Shown here piece by piece: positions 6,976 through 13,684 of a DNA stretch of 64,000 nt; position 1 is the first letter of the stretch; each line of letters opens with the position of its first letter. Under the pieces are notes generated by a model, which made no database searches, was not told the origin of the DNA, and saw nothing but the letters and a program-made list of their open reading frames with translations. This stretch comes from JAUWKC01 sp035529895 (GTDB lineage: Bacteria > Planctomycetota > Phycisphaerae > Sedimentisphaerales > Anaerobacaceae). The stretch covers positions 1 through 64,000 of the forward strand of contig DATKVV010000022.1 of the NCBI GenBank assembly GCA_035529895.1. Reading direction: 5' to 3'. The position numbers were made by a program, and so were the translations under genes.

Positions 6976-8865
6976 ATGGCAAAAGACATTAACATACATC
7001 TAAAGACCACCGGGGCCGAGCAGACCAAAGAACAGCTCGACCAGACGGCGCGTTCTGCTGAGAAAATCGGCGAGTCCACACAGCAGGCGGGCAGACAGGC
7101 GGTCAAAGGCGCCGAGTGGGTCAAGAGCGCATTTAGCGCTATCGTCGGTCCTTTAGGTCTGGCGGCGCTTGCCGCCGCCGTCATTAACATCGTCCGCAAA
7201 ATACGCGCGGCGATTAACGACATGAAACAGGCTTCCTCAGAGGCCGTCAGCTCGCTGGCTGCGCTGCAGAAGGCGTCCGCCGATTACTTCGAGGCATTCG
7301 AGGCATATTCGCCCGAACAGAGGCAGGCGGCGCTTTTGCAGGCCCGGCAGTTTCAGGCAAAGACGGGACTGCCGATTGAGGCTTCACAAAAGCTGTTAGA
7401 GGCGTACAAGCGGACCTTCGGCAAATTGAATGAGGCGGCGGTCGAGCAGCTCGCGGGGTACTGGCAGTTGCACGGCCAGGAAGCGACGCTCGACCTGGTG
7501 CGATGGATGGGCGCCGAGCGAGTCACCACGCCGCAAAGACAGGGACAGATAACACGCATGGTCTCGGCGGTTGCCAGCGAGACCGGCCTCAGGGACGCGG
7601 AGATTATAAGCGCGCTGACGCGATACTCGACGGAGCTGCGCGGCCTGGGCTGGACGCCGGAAGAAACGATAATGAATATCGGCAAGGCCCTGGCGGGCAA
7701 ATCGCCGCTGGAGGCGCGCCGGGCGATGAGCTCGCTGGTGGACGGGATAAGGGCCTTCACCGAAGAAAAGGCGCTCGAGATGAAAGCGGCGGCGGAGATA
7801 GCTGCTTCAGAGAAAGAGCGGCTGGCCTGGGCGCGCCAGACAATGCTCAAGATGGAGCCGGAGGCGCGCCGCAAGTTCGCACGCCAGGCGTTCGGCGAAA
7901 CGGCTGCGCCGTATGTCACCGGGTGGCTTCTGGCTGAATATCCCGAAAAGACGCGGCGCGCGCTTGAGTACGCCCGCACACCGGATGCCGCCGAGCAGGA
8001 GCGCCAACGGGTCGAGGCCGTCAAACAAACAGCCGAAGCCGGGCGGGAAATAACCGAAGGCGGGGCCAAAAAATTGGAACTGCTCTTGGCCGAAGAAGAA
8101 AAACAGCGAGACGCGATACGGGAATACGGCAGGGTTTATCTTGAATATCTGCGCAGACGCGACCGGATACAATACGAGCTTATTAAAGCGCGTGCCGGGG
8201 ACAACGTGGAGCTGCAAAAAGAGGAGGCCGCCAAAGTATTGTTTGAGCTGAGCCGTCCGCCGCCAGCGCGTACGCGAAAAGAGCTTGCCAGCTTGGAATA
8301 CAGGCAAACCCGCGTAGAGCCGCCGGAGAAGATAGAATGGCAGGACATCCCGCTTGAAGAAAAAACAGAAGAACTGAAAAAGGCTATTAACAAGATTTAT
8401 GACCGGGAAGTGGAGAAAGAACGGCAGCGACGCGAGCAGCGGCAAAAGCAAAAAAAAGAGCCTGTCCTTGACCAGACCGCCGAAGAAGAGCCTTCACCGC
8501 CAACAGCAGCCGCCGAAACACGAGGCCCTAAGCGGATTACAAAAGAGCAGCCGCCAGCCGGAGAATTAGCGGGTCCGGAACTGCCGACCGAGACAGCGCC
8601 CACTCCGGCCAGGCGGGTAGCCGCCGAGATTCCGGAGCTGCCGACTGAGACAGCGCCCGCTCCGGCCAGGCGGGTAGCCGCCGAGATTCCGGAACCGGAG
8701 CTGCCGACTGAGACGGCGCCCGCTCTGGCCAGACAGGTAGCCGAAATTCCCGTCCTGGAGGCGCCGACGCACGTTGTGCACGTTACACATAACTATAACA
8801 ACAACCTACAATTTTTCCCTTCCGTCCATGAGGACGACAGGGGACCAAGGTTTGAGCAGGTATAA
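6976..8865 (+). CDS. Tape-measure-like coiled-coil protein
   Basis: This is the largest phage-type gene here (629 aa). The N-terminus (HLKTTGAEQTKEQLDQTARS) is like the start of many tail tape-measure proteins. It is followed by one hydrophobic helix at ~52-74, then ~350 residues of Ala/Glu/Arg-rich helices. A charged linker precedes three near-identical repeats with core ELPTETAP (residues ~535-592) and a terminal His/Asn/Phe-rich tail (HVVHVTHNYNNN). It is short for a siphophage tape measure and no tail-tube, chaperone or baseplate genes surround it, so a scaffold or membrane-penetrating structural role is an alternative. Confidence 0.6.
   Translation: MAKDINIHLKTTGAEQTKEQLDQTARSAEKIGESTQQAGRQAVKGAEWVKSAFSAIVGPLGLAALAAAVINIVRKIRAAINDMKQASSEAVSSLAALQKASADYFEAFEAYSPEQRQAALLQARQFQAKTGLPIEASQKLLEAYKRTFGKLNEAAVEQLAGYWQLHGQEATLDLVRWMGAERVTTPQRQGQITRMVSAVASETGLRDAEIISALTRYSTELRGLGWTPEETIMNIGKALAGKSPLEARRAMSSLVDGIRAFTEEKALEMKAAAEIAASEKERLAWARQTMLKMEPEARRKFARQAFGETAAPYVTGWLLAEYPEKTRRALEYARTPDAAEQERQRVEAVKQTAEAGREITEGGAKKLELLLAEEEKQRDAIREYGRVYLEYLRRRDRIQYELIKARAGDNVELQKEEAAKVLFELSRPPPARTRKELASLEYRQTRVEPPEKIEWQDIPLEEKTEELKKAINKIYDREVEKERQRREQRQKQKKEPVLDQTAEEEPSPPTAAAETRGPKRITKEQPPAGELAGPELPTETAPTPARRVAAEIPELPTETAPAPARRVAAEIPEPELPTETAPALARQVAEIPVLEAPTHVVHVTHNYNNNLQFFPSVHEDDRGPRFEQV
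8578..8751 (+). repeat. Three in-frame repeats inside the tape-measure-like gene
   Basis: Units start at 8578, 8635 and 8698 and encode ELPTETAP(T/A)(P/L)AR(R/Q)VA(A)EIP. Units 1 and 2 are 57 bp and contiguous; a 6-bp EP linker precedes unit 3. Near-identity suggests recent slippage-type expansion of a Pro-rich linker. Confidence 0.85.
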
Positions 8866-8881
8866 GAACAAAGGAGTCAAT

Positions 8882-9115
8882 ATGCAGATAGAGATAACGA
8901 ACGATTACAGAGGCCCGCTGGGGACATTCAAGCCGGGCGAGACATACGATTTTCCAAAGAAGGTGGTCCGGCGCCTTCCGACATCCTGTTATAAAGAAAT
9001 ACTTCCGCCTCAGGACGAAGGGCAAGTGCGGGTAATGGGCGGCAAAGAGACTTCCCCCAAGACTGATGTTGCGCGAGAGCCGACGTCTAATACGCCGAAA
9101 AAAACCGGACGCTAA
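8882..9115 (+). CDS. 77-aa small protein, end of the capsid operon
   Basis: The start was chosen at ATG 8882 because AAGGAG lies 5 nt upstream at 8871-8876. The protein opens with a beta-rich stretch (MQIEITNDYRGPLGTFKPGE, then TYDFP) that recalls small phage head-tail proteins in which a membrane-free beta domain carries a GxFxxGE turn. It ends in a disordered Lys/Thr/Pro-rich tail. There are no Cys and no signal peptide. The family is not recognised with confidence. Confidence 0.5.
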   Translation: MQIEITNDYRGPLGTFKPGETYDFPKKVVRRLPTSCYKEILPPQDEGQVRVMGGKETSPKTDVAREPTSNTPKKTGR

Positions 9116-9140
9116 CTCAGTCAGCGGGTTGGTGATAGCA

Positions 9141-9173
9141 CACGTGTTCGGGTCCGCGAGTCCCGAACGCGTG
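9141..9173 (+). promoter_or_regulatory. 12-bp stem-loop between capsid operon and cassette copy 2
   Basis: CACGTGTTCGGG (9141-9152) pairs with CCCGAACGCGTG (9162-9173), with one G-U pair and a 9-nt loop. AAAATAATC follows, so a plus-strand intrinsic terminator is unlikely. It separates the capsid genes from cassette 2. Confidence 0.5.
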
Positions 9174-9214
9174 AAAATAATCAGGCTTATGCCTGCTGTT
9201 TATAGAGTGGTTAA

Positions 9215-10045
9215 ATGGGTTTTAACGAGATATTACAATCACATGGCGTAGTACCGAAGGTCGAGACGAAGGTCTGCGGCAAATGTCACCAGGCCAAGCC
9301 GCTCGAGGAGTTTTCTAAGAACGCAACACAATCACATGGCCGCGAAATCTACTGCAAACTCTGTAGGCGTGTATATCGACAACACCAAAAGGCCAGACAG
9401 AAGGTACATGTCAAAGAAAAGCGGTGCGGTAAATGCAGGGAAGTGAAGGGCCGCGAGCGCTTTTCAAAAGACGCGAGTACGCGAGACGGATTGCGCAGTC
9501 AATGCAAAGAGTGTGCGTCATTAAGTCACCGTCATTGGGCGGCTCACCAGGCAGTTAACGCGCCGACAGAAAAACGGTGTCGCAAATGCGGCATAGTAAA
9601 GCCGCGAGAGGAATTTCACCGGGACCCGAAACACCTCGACGGGCTGCGAAGTTATTGCATACAATGCAGGCGGTTGTTAAGTGCTGCGGATTACGCATTA
9701 CGGTCATCCAGGCAGTTCGCCGTAGCCGCCGGTCCGTCCCTGGGGACGTGGGAACAGGTCGAGCAGGCCGTAAAACAAATATCGGAATTACAGAAAATCA
9801 TAAACCACGAGCGGAGCGCCTGTCTTAAAATCGTACAGAGCGTCAAAACCGACCTGGCGGCCAAAGTAACGCGACTTCTTCTACGGCAAGTGGACCTTGA
9901 AGGACTAATCGAGCGATTCATAAAGAAGAACCGTCGAAACGGGGACCGTATCGAGCGGGTCTGTGCGCACGGGAGAATATCCTTTTTTAAGGGTCGTCTG
10001 GATGTTATACCAAACTTACCGACCCGTCTTGTTGTGGAGAGATAA
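9215..10045 (+). CDS. Zinc-ribbon protein, cassette copy 2 (intact)
   Basis: The 276-aa protein carries three consecutive zinc-ribbon modules: CGKC/CKLC (~20-50), CGKC/CKEC (~70-100) and CRKC/CIQC (~120-150). Each has the K-x-(L/R)-E-x-F and DGLRS spacing common in phage zinc-ribbon proteins and in the N-terminus of recombination endonuclease VII-type nucleases. The HNH/Endo VII catalytic part is not visible. The C-terminal half is helical (EISELQKIINHERSA-like) and ends in a basic beta hairpin. Nucleic-acid binding is likely and nuclease activity is doubtful. It is the first gene of cassette 2, directly followed by the fibre-like gene (TAA then ATG). Confidence 0.65.
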   Translation: MGFNEILQSHGVVPKVETKVCGKCHQAKPLEEFSKNATQSHGREIYCKLCRRVYRQHQKARQKVHVKEKRCGKCREVKGRERFSKDASTRDGLRSQCKECASLSHRHWAAHQAVNAPTEKRCRKCGIVKPREEFHRDPKHLDGLRSYCIQCRRLLSAADYALRSSRQFAVAAGPSLGTWEQVEQAVKQISELQKIINHERSACLKIVQSVKTDLAAKVTRLLLRQVDLEGLIERFIKKNRRNGDRIERVCAHGRISFFKGRLDVIPNLPTRLVVER

Positions 10046-10843
10046 ATGGGCAGTAAGGACATAGGCCGGAAGCAGGAGTTTTTCAACGAGCGTGCCCGCA
10101 ACGAGCGCCTTGTCGGTCCCGAAATAATCCAGCCCGGCAGGGCGGTCCGCTATCCCACTTCCGGCAACACGAAGCTGTTCGGGGTGGTAACTACCGCTGA
10201 GGGGGATGGTCTTTACATCTGCCATGAATTGGTCATAGATGCGGCGGCCTGGTCCGATACCGAAGGCGCGGTCAAATTTGTCCAGCTTAATGATACCGAG
10301 GTCACCGTCTTTAATATCGCCGAATTTGACCCTGAGTCCGAGTATGTCGCCCCGCTTGCCTTCGGCGATGTCCTGGTGGGCGTTTTTCACGGCAAAGACA
10401 ACGCGAATAATATCCGCTGGGCTGGCCTGCCTTTCCGGCGCCAGCATGGAGCGCAGATTCGGCGGGCCTTCTGCAAGGCGGCGGCCGGGGCGGCGGCAAC
10501 GATTGTCTGCTATCTCGATAAAGACGGCAGCGGCTTCGAAATTACCGTCAACTGCGACATCGTCGGCGGCTCGAAACTCAGCGAGGCTATCCCGTGTCTG
10601 GCGATTGGTACGCCGCTTGAAGTTTACAAATTGGCGGATGGTAATTGGTACACGCCTACTAAATTCCAGACCTTTGACAAAGAAAAGGGCCTGGTCATCG
10701 AGTCCGGTAAGCTCATCGTCAACATCGACGATACCAAGGGCCTTGAATTTGACGCGGGCGACCATAAACTTGCGGTGAATATCAATACTACGGAATTGCA
10801 GTTCGATAGCGGCGAAATTGAAACTAAACTTGACGCCTGTTGA
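10046..10843 (+). CDS. Fibre/spike-like phage protein, cassette copy 2
   Basis: The 265-aa paralogue of the 890-1690 product is alignable from first to last residue. Conserved blocks include RNERL, GNTKLFGV, CHELVIDAAAW, NNIRWAGLPFRRQHGAQ and IPCLAIGTPLEVYKLADGNW. Short beta repeats follow at the C-terminus (GLVIESGKLIVNID, GLEFDAG, ELQFDSGEI). The start abuts the previous stop with no gap, indicating translational coupling. No enzymatic signature or signal peptide is present. A virion-surface role is inferred from the context. Confidence 0.6.
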   Translation: MGSKDIGRKQEFFNERARNERLVGPEIIQPGRAVRYPTSGNTKLFGVVTTAEGDGLYICHELVIDAAAWSDTEGAVKFVQLNDTEVTVFNIAEFDPESEYVAPLAFGDVLVGVFHGKDNANNIRWAGLPFRRQHGAQIRRAFCKAAAGAAATIVCYLDKDGSGFEITVNCDIVGGSKLSEAIPCLAIGTPLEVYKLADGNWYTPTKFQTFDKEKGLVIESGKLIVNIDDTKGLEFDAGDHKLAVNINTTELQFDSGEIETKLDAC

Positions 10844-10849
10844 TAGATT

Positions 10850-11599
10850 ATGGCAAACGAAACGATTTACGGCTGTGTTGAATGGGCAACGGGCAAGGTC
10901 AAATTCACACAGGATAATTGTATTTACCGGGGCTGCATAGTCCGGGGCGGGGTTCACGACGGCCAAGTGGCCGTTACTATCAATACTCCAAATTGCAATG
11001 ATACTTATTACGGCTGCGTGAACTGGGGAACGGGCAAATTCGAAGTAAGTGTGCCGGATAATTGCTGTGCAACGACTGATTGTGAATGGTGCGAAGGCGC
11101 TCCGCCGGGGTGGATAGATGTAACTTTTACGGGCCTTAGCGATTATGGCTGCGATTGTTATTACGATGTTTATGGTTATCACAGTTATAAATCTGTTGGA
11201 ATTGATATGTATAATGGCACTTGGCGCGTTCCATATTACGGGGAATGCGCTTATCACAGATTTTCTTGGGACCCAGACCCATTACCCGTATGTTCAGAAT
11301 GTCAGGAATGGTGGACCAACCAGGACTGTTCCGGTATCTATGGCTTCAAACAACATATAAATCCATCTCTGTCGGTTTATTTAATCGAAAGTGGTGTTTA
11401 TATTCAGATGCATTCGTCGAATATAGGAGTAGCAATCTTTCAGGGCACAATAAATTATACCGGGGATGATTCTTGCGGTGATACAGAAAACTCCTGCAAT
11501 AACACCTATACTTTGCCGGGTGAGTGTTGGCAATACCCGCCCGACCCCTATGTACGTACTTTTTGCACTACTGGCAGCGCAACCGTGAGCATAGCATAA
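10850..11599 (+). CDS. Cys-rich variable protein, cassette copy 2
   Basis: The 249-aa paralogue of 1694-2452 begins MANETIYGCVEWATGKVKFT and keeps the two YGCVxWxTGK repeats with their Cys partners. After about residue 85 it diverges entirely from copy 1, with many Tyr/Trp/Cys (CDCYYDVYGY, CSECQEWWTNQDC). Only the closing TGSATVSI-like strand is shared. Aromatic and Cys-rich composition suits a disulfide- or metal-stabilised binding domain. There is no export signal, so if it is disulfide-bonded it would have to mature after release. Function is unknown. Confidence 0.6.
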   Translation: MANETIYGCVEWATGKVKFTQDNCIYRGCIVRGGVHDGQVAVTINTPNCNDTYYGCVNWGTGKFEVSVPDNCCATTDCEWCEGAPPGWIDVTFTGLSDYGCDCYYDVYGYHSYKSVGIDMYNGTWRVPYYGECAYHRFSWDPDPLPVCSECQEWWTNQDCSGIYGFKQHINPSLSVYLIESGVYIQMHSSNIGVAIFQGTINYTGDDSCGDTENSCNNTYTLPGECWQYPPDPYVRTFCTTGSATVSIA

Positions 11600-11623
11600 A
11601 TTTAATACTCATAATTGATAATT

Positions 11624-12061
11624 ATGATATGTAATCAAATCATCCCGCCCCAATTTACGGCGGAACAGATTAAAGAATGTTCTTGCTGTAAAATGGCCAG
11701 CGCGAGGGTTCGCTGGTGCGGACATTTCGGGGTGTGGATTCAGGAGCAAGGCAAAATCATAACGCCGCCCGAGAACATCGTTTATCCTTCGATGCTCCGA
11801 ATGGCGGGTAGTTTTGCTATGGCGGCGGCCAGGCATGTCGCGTCGGGTTTTCGGAATAGAACACCTGCCGAGCAGGCACAGTGCCGGGCGATATGCGAGG
11901 CGTGTCCCTATTACGTGCGGGATTCGAAATTAGGCCCGCGATGCCGCAAGTGCGGCTGCTGCGTGTCCCTTGCCAGACGGTGGGCAACCAAGCGATGTCC
12001 TGAAGGCAAATGGCCGATTAACGCGGGTTTAACGAGCGTTGCAACTGCGGTTAAAGCATAG
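11624..12061 (+). CDS. Small zinc-ribbon protein with CPxGKW motif, copy 2
   Basis: The 145-aa protein closely matches copy 1 at 2452-2889: ICNQIIPPQFTAEQ, CSCCKMASARVRWCGHFGVW, CEACPYY, CRKCGCC and CPEGKWPINAGL. An in-frame TTG lies 9 nt upstream, but homology with copy 1 supports ATG 11624. Unlike copy 1, it is separated from the Cys-rich gene by 24 bp rather than overlapping it. All metal-site Cys are kept in both copies, pointing to continued selection. It ends cassette 2. Confidence 0.65.
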   Translation: MICNQIIPPQFTAEQIKECSCCKMASARVRWCGHFGVWIQEQGKIITPPENIVYPSMLRMAGSFAMAAARHVASGFRNRTPAEQAQCRAICEACPYYVRDSKLGPRCRKCGCCVSLARRWATKRCPEGKWPINAGLTSVATAVKA

Positions 12062-12094
12062 ATACAAAGTGGTAAAATGTAGGTAGTCGCACAC

Positions 12095-12120
12095 AACGCC
12101 GAGAGAAAAAGAGGCGTTTT
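12095..12120 (+). terminator. Intrinsic terminator of cassette copy 2
   Basis: AACGCC (12095-12100) pairs with GGCGTT (12113-12118), running into TTTT. It is the counterpart of the hairpin at 2912-2937. Confidence 0.6.
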
Positions 12121-12212
12121 GGCTGCGATGTTTTTATGCGCTCCACTGATTCTGTTAAGATAGGCAGGATTTTCGGCCTCATCAGACAATTACCTATTTT
12201 GCCCAAATCCCA

Positions 12213-12312
12213 TCCGCCAACTCGTGTGAAAATCCGCCAACATCACTGTAAACCTACACCCGTCCGCCAACTCGTGTGAAAATCCGCCAACATCACTGTG
12301 AAACTACACCTA
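12213..12312 (+). repeat. Two tandem copies of a 50-bp repeat
   Basis: Units 12213-12262 and 12263-12312 start TCCGCCAACTCGTGTGAAAA and are nearly identical. Each contains two CCGCCAAC motifs about 20 bp apart. One diverged single copy lies at about 3030-3080 in the same position after cassette 1. Confidence 0.85.
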
Positions 12313-12366
12313 CACTACAGGGAGTTATGTGTTGTAAAAAAATTGAAGATTTTTTTGGATTTTTGT

Positions 12367-12419
12367 TGCACCGTCGTGCATATTGTGTCATATTGTAACA
12401 TATTGATGAGGATGTTACA
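12367..12419 (+). promoter_or_regulatory. Putative operator: phased CATATTG iterons and palindromes before the HTH-ClpN gene
   Basis: CATATTG occurs at 12379, 12389 and 12399, exactly 10 bp apart, so all copies face one side of the helix. They are preceded by the inverted repeat TGCAC-CGTC-GTGCA (12367-12380). They are overlapped by TGTAACAT (12394-12401) and its complement ATGTTACA (12412-12419), which bracket the GAGG ribosome site of the gene starting at 12422. This suggests autoregulation at the DNA or RNA level. Confidence 0.6.
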
Positions 12420-12421
12420 TT

Positions 12422-13090
12422 ATGCAGTTAATTTCAATAGAAGATTTGGCGGTTTATTTGGGTGACTCCAAACGGACTATTTACAAGTATATTGCCAGCG
12501 GCGACTGCCCGCCGTATATCCGGATAAGCGCCAAGAATATCAAATTCGACCGGACGGATGTCGATGCCTGGCTGGAATCCAAGAAAGTAATGCCGGAGCC
12601 CAATTCAGAGTGTTGGCCGCGAGGTTCTCTGCCCTGGACGCCGCGTGCAAAGCGGGTTATGAAACTGGCGGAGGACATCAGCCGCCGATACAAGTTGGAC
12701 CGCGCGGGAACGGGGGAAATGCTGCTGGGTATCGTGGAAGTCAAAGACTGTCTCGGCGCAGGCATACTCAGAAACTTCGGCGTTGACCATCCAAAGGTCC
12801 GTGAGCTGTATGAACGGTTGTACGAGGAAACGAAGGCGGAAGTCAAAAACAAAGCGTCGGGCGAGAAGTCAAATCTTGCGAACGATGCACAAAAGGCAAT
12901 TCGATGTGCCCGTGAGCAAGCCGTACGGTGGGGCCACGAGTACGTTGGAGCAGAACACCTGCTGGTCGGTATCCTGCTTGCCGGTGAGGGACTGGGCCAC
13001 AGGATCTTGACCGAGCTTGGCATCACTCTCGATAAAGTGCGCGCGGAAACCGCAAAGCTGATTGTTTGCAGGCCCGGGCAGAAACAATAA
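12422..13090 (+). CDS. Excisionase-type HTH protein fused to two Clp-N domains
   Basis: The 222-aa protein has two recognisable parts. Residues ~3-55 are a MerR/excisionase-like helix-turn-helix of the HTH_17 type (SIEDLAVYLGDSKRTIYKYI, then IKFDRTDVDAWLES). Residues ~72-135 and ~152-214 are two Clp N-terminal repeats; the second is near-canonical (EYVGAEHLLVGILLAGEGLG ... LDKVRAETAKLI). Clp-N domains normally sit on ClpA/ClpC/ClpB and bind substrates or adaptors. Here there is no ATPase. I infer a DNA-binding regulator that is itself controlled by, or delivered to, a Clp machine. It follows the phage cassettes and has an elaborate putative operator. Confidence 0.75.
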   Translation: MQLISIEDLAVYLGDSKRTIYKYIASGDCPPYIRISAKNIKFDRTDVDAWLESKKVMPEPNSECWPRGSLPWTPRAKRVMKLAEDISRRYKLDRAGTGEMLLGIVEVKDCLGAGILRNFGVDHPKVRELYERLYEETKAEVKNKASGEKSNLANDAQKAIRCAREQAVRWGHEYVGAEHLLVGILLAGEGLGHRILTELGITLDKVRAETAKLIVCRPGQKQ

Positions 13091-13155
13091 TCCGTCGGAC
13101 CGTTTAAGAGACGAAAAGCAATGTAAGTTTGCAAACGTAAGGAAAGGAAGAAGAG

Positions 13156-13395
13156 ATGATTGGTGCTACATGCGCAAACACAGCAGGAGGGCTTGTAATT
13201 GTGCTGGTGGGCTTCGCGGCCTACGTATTCATAATTGCACTGGTTATTATCTGCCTGATCCGGGCCTCGAGATACTTTATGACAGCAGGCAAGGAACAAA
13301 AGCTGACGCGAATAGAACTGGGCAAGCTTGCTGAAGAGGTTCATCAATTGCGTCAGGATCTGAAAGGCGGCAGGGAAGATGATTCTTGCTCCTAA
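13156..13395 (+). CDS. Small membrane protein with C-terminal coiled coil (1)
   Basis: The 79-aa protein has GGAAGAAGAG before the ATG. One transmembrane helix (~12-36) is followed by a basic juxtamembrane segment and a short coiled coil (ELGKLAEEVHQLRQDLKGG). It is a paralogue by design of the 78-aa protein 52 bp downstream. The pair may form membrane-anchored dimers. Family not recognised; phage spanin, holin-like or cell-envelope scaffold roles are possible. Confidence 0.55.
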   Translation: MIGATCANTAGGLVIVLVGFAAYVFIIALVIICLIRASRYFMTAGKEQKLTRIELGKLAEEVHQLRQDLKGGREDDSCS

Positions 13396-13447
13396 CCAGT
13401 AGAGTGCTGTCAGAAAGAAATCAGCCCACAAAGAAAGGGGGCAGAAA

Positions 13448-13684
13448 ATGACAAGCGCGATTTTGATCCTTCGGACTTCCGGCACAACGGCAACGCTGGG
13501 CCTTCTTTTCGTTTTGGTCGTTGTGCTCCTTCTGCTTGTGGTATTTGTCATATATCTATCCCGAATCGGCAGGCAAAGGGAGAAATTTCGCCAGGAACTG
13601 GACAAGCTCGCCGATGAGCTGGAGCAGGTTCGAAAGCAGGCCGAGGGGCGCAAAAAAGACGAGCCTCCGCCTAAATCAGAGTGA
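13448..13684 (+). CDS. Small membrane protein with C-terminal coiled coil (2)
   Basis: The 78-aa protein has AAAGGGGGCAG before the ATG. One long hydrophobic helix (~16-42, very Leu/Val-rich) leads to a basic turn, a coiled coil (FRQELDKLADELEQVRKQAE) and a Pro/Lys tail. It has the same architecture as the preceding gene and a similar ELxKLAxEhxQhRx core. Its last 9 nt overlap the 3' end of prmC on the other strand, marking the right border of the accessory block. Confidence 0.55.
   Translation: MTSAILILRTSGTTATLGLLFVLVVVLLLLVVFVIYLSRIGRQREKFRQELDKLADELEQVRKQAEGRKKDEPPPKSE

Noticed and set aside
6976..8865. Assignment as a definite tail tape-measure protein
   Set aside because: N-terminus and hydrophobic helix fit, but it is short and no tail genes are near; kept as tape-measure-like.
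12213..12312. Possible CRISPR array
   Set aside because: Only two adjacent repeat units, no spacers, no cas genes.
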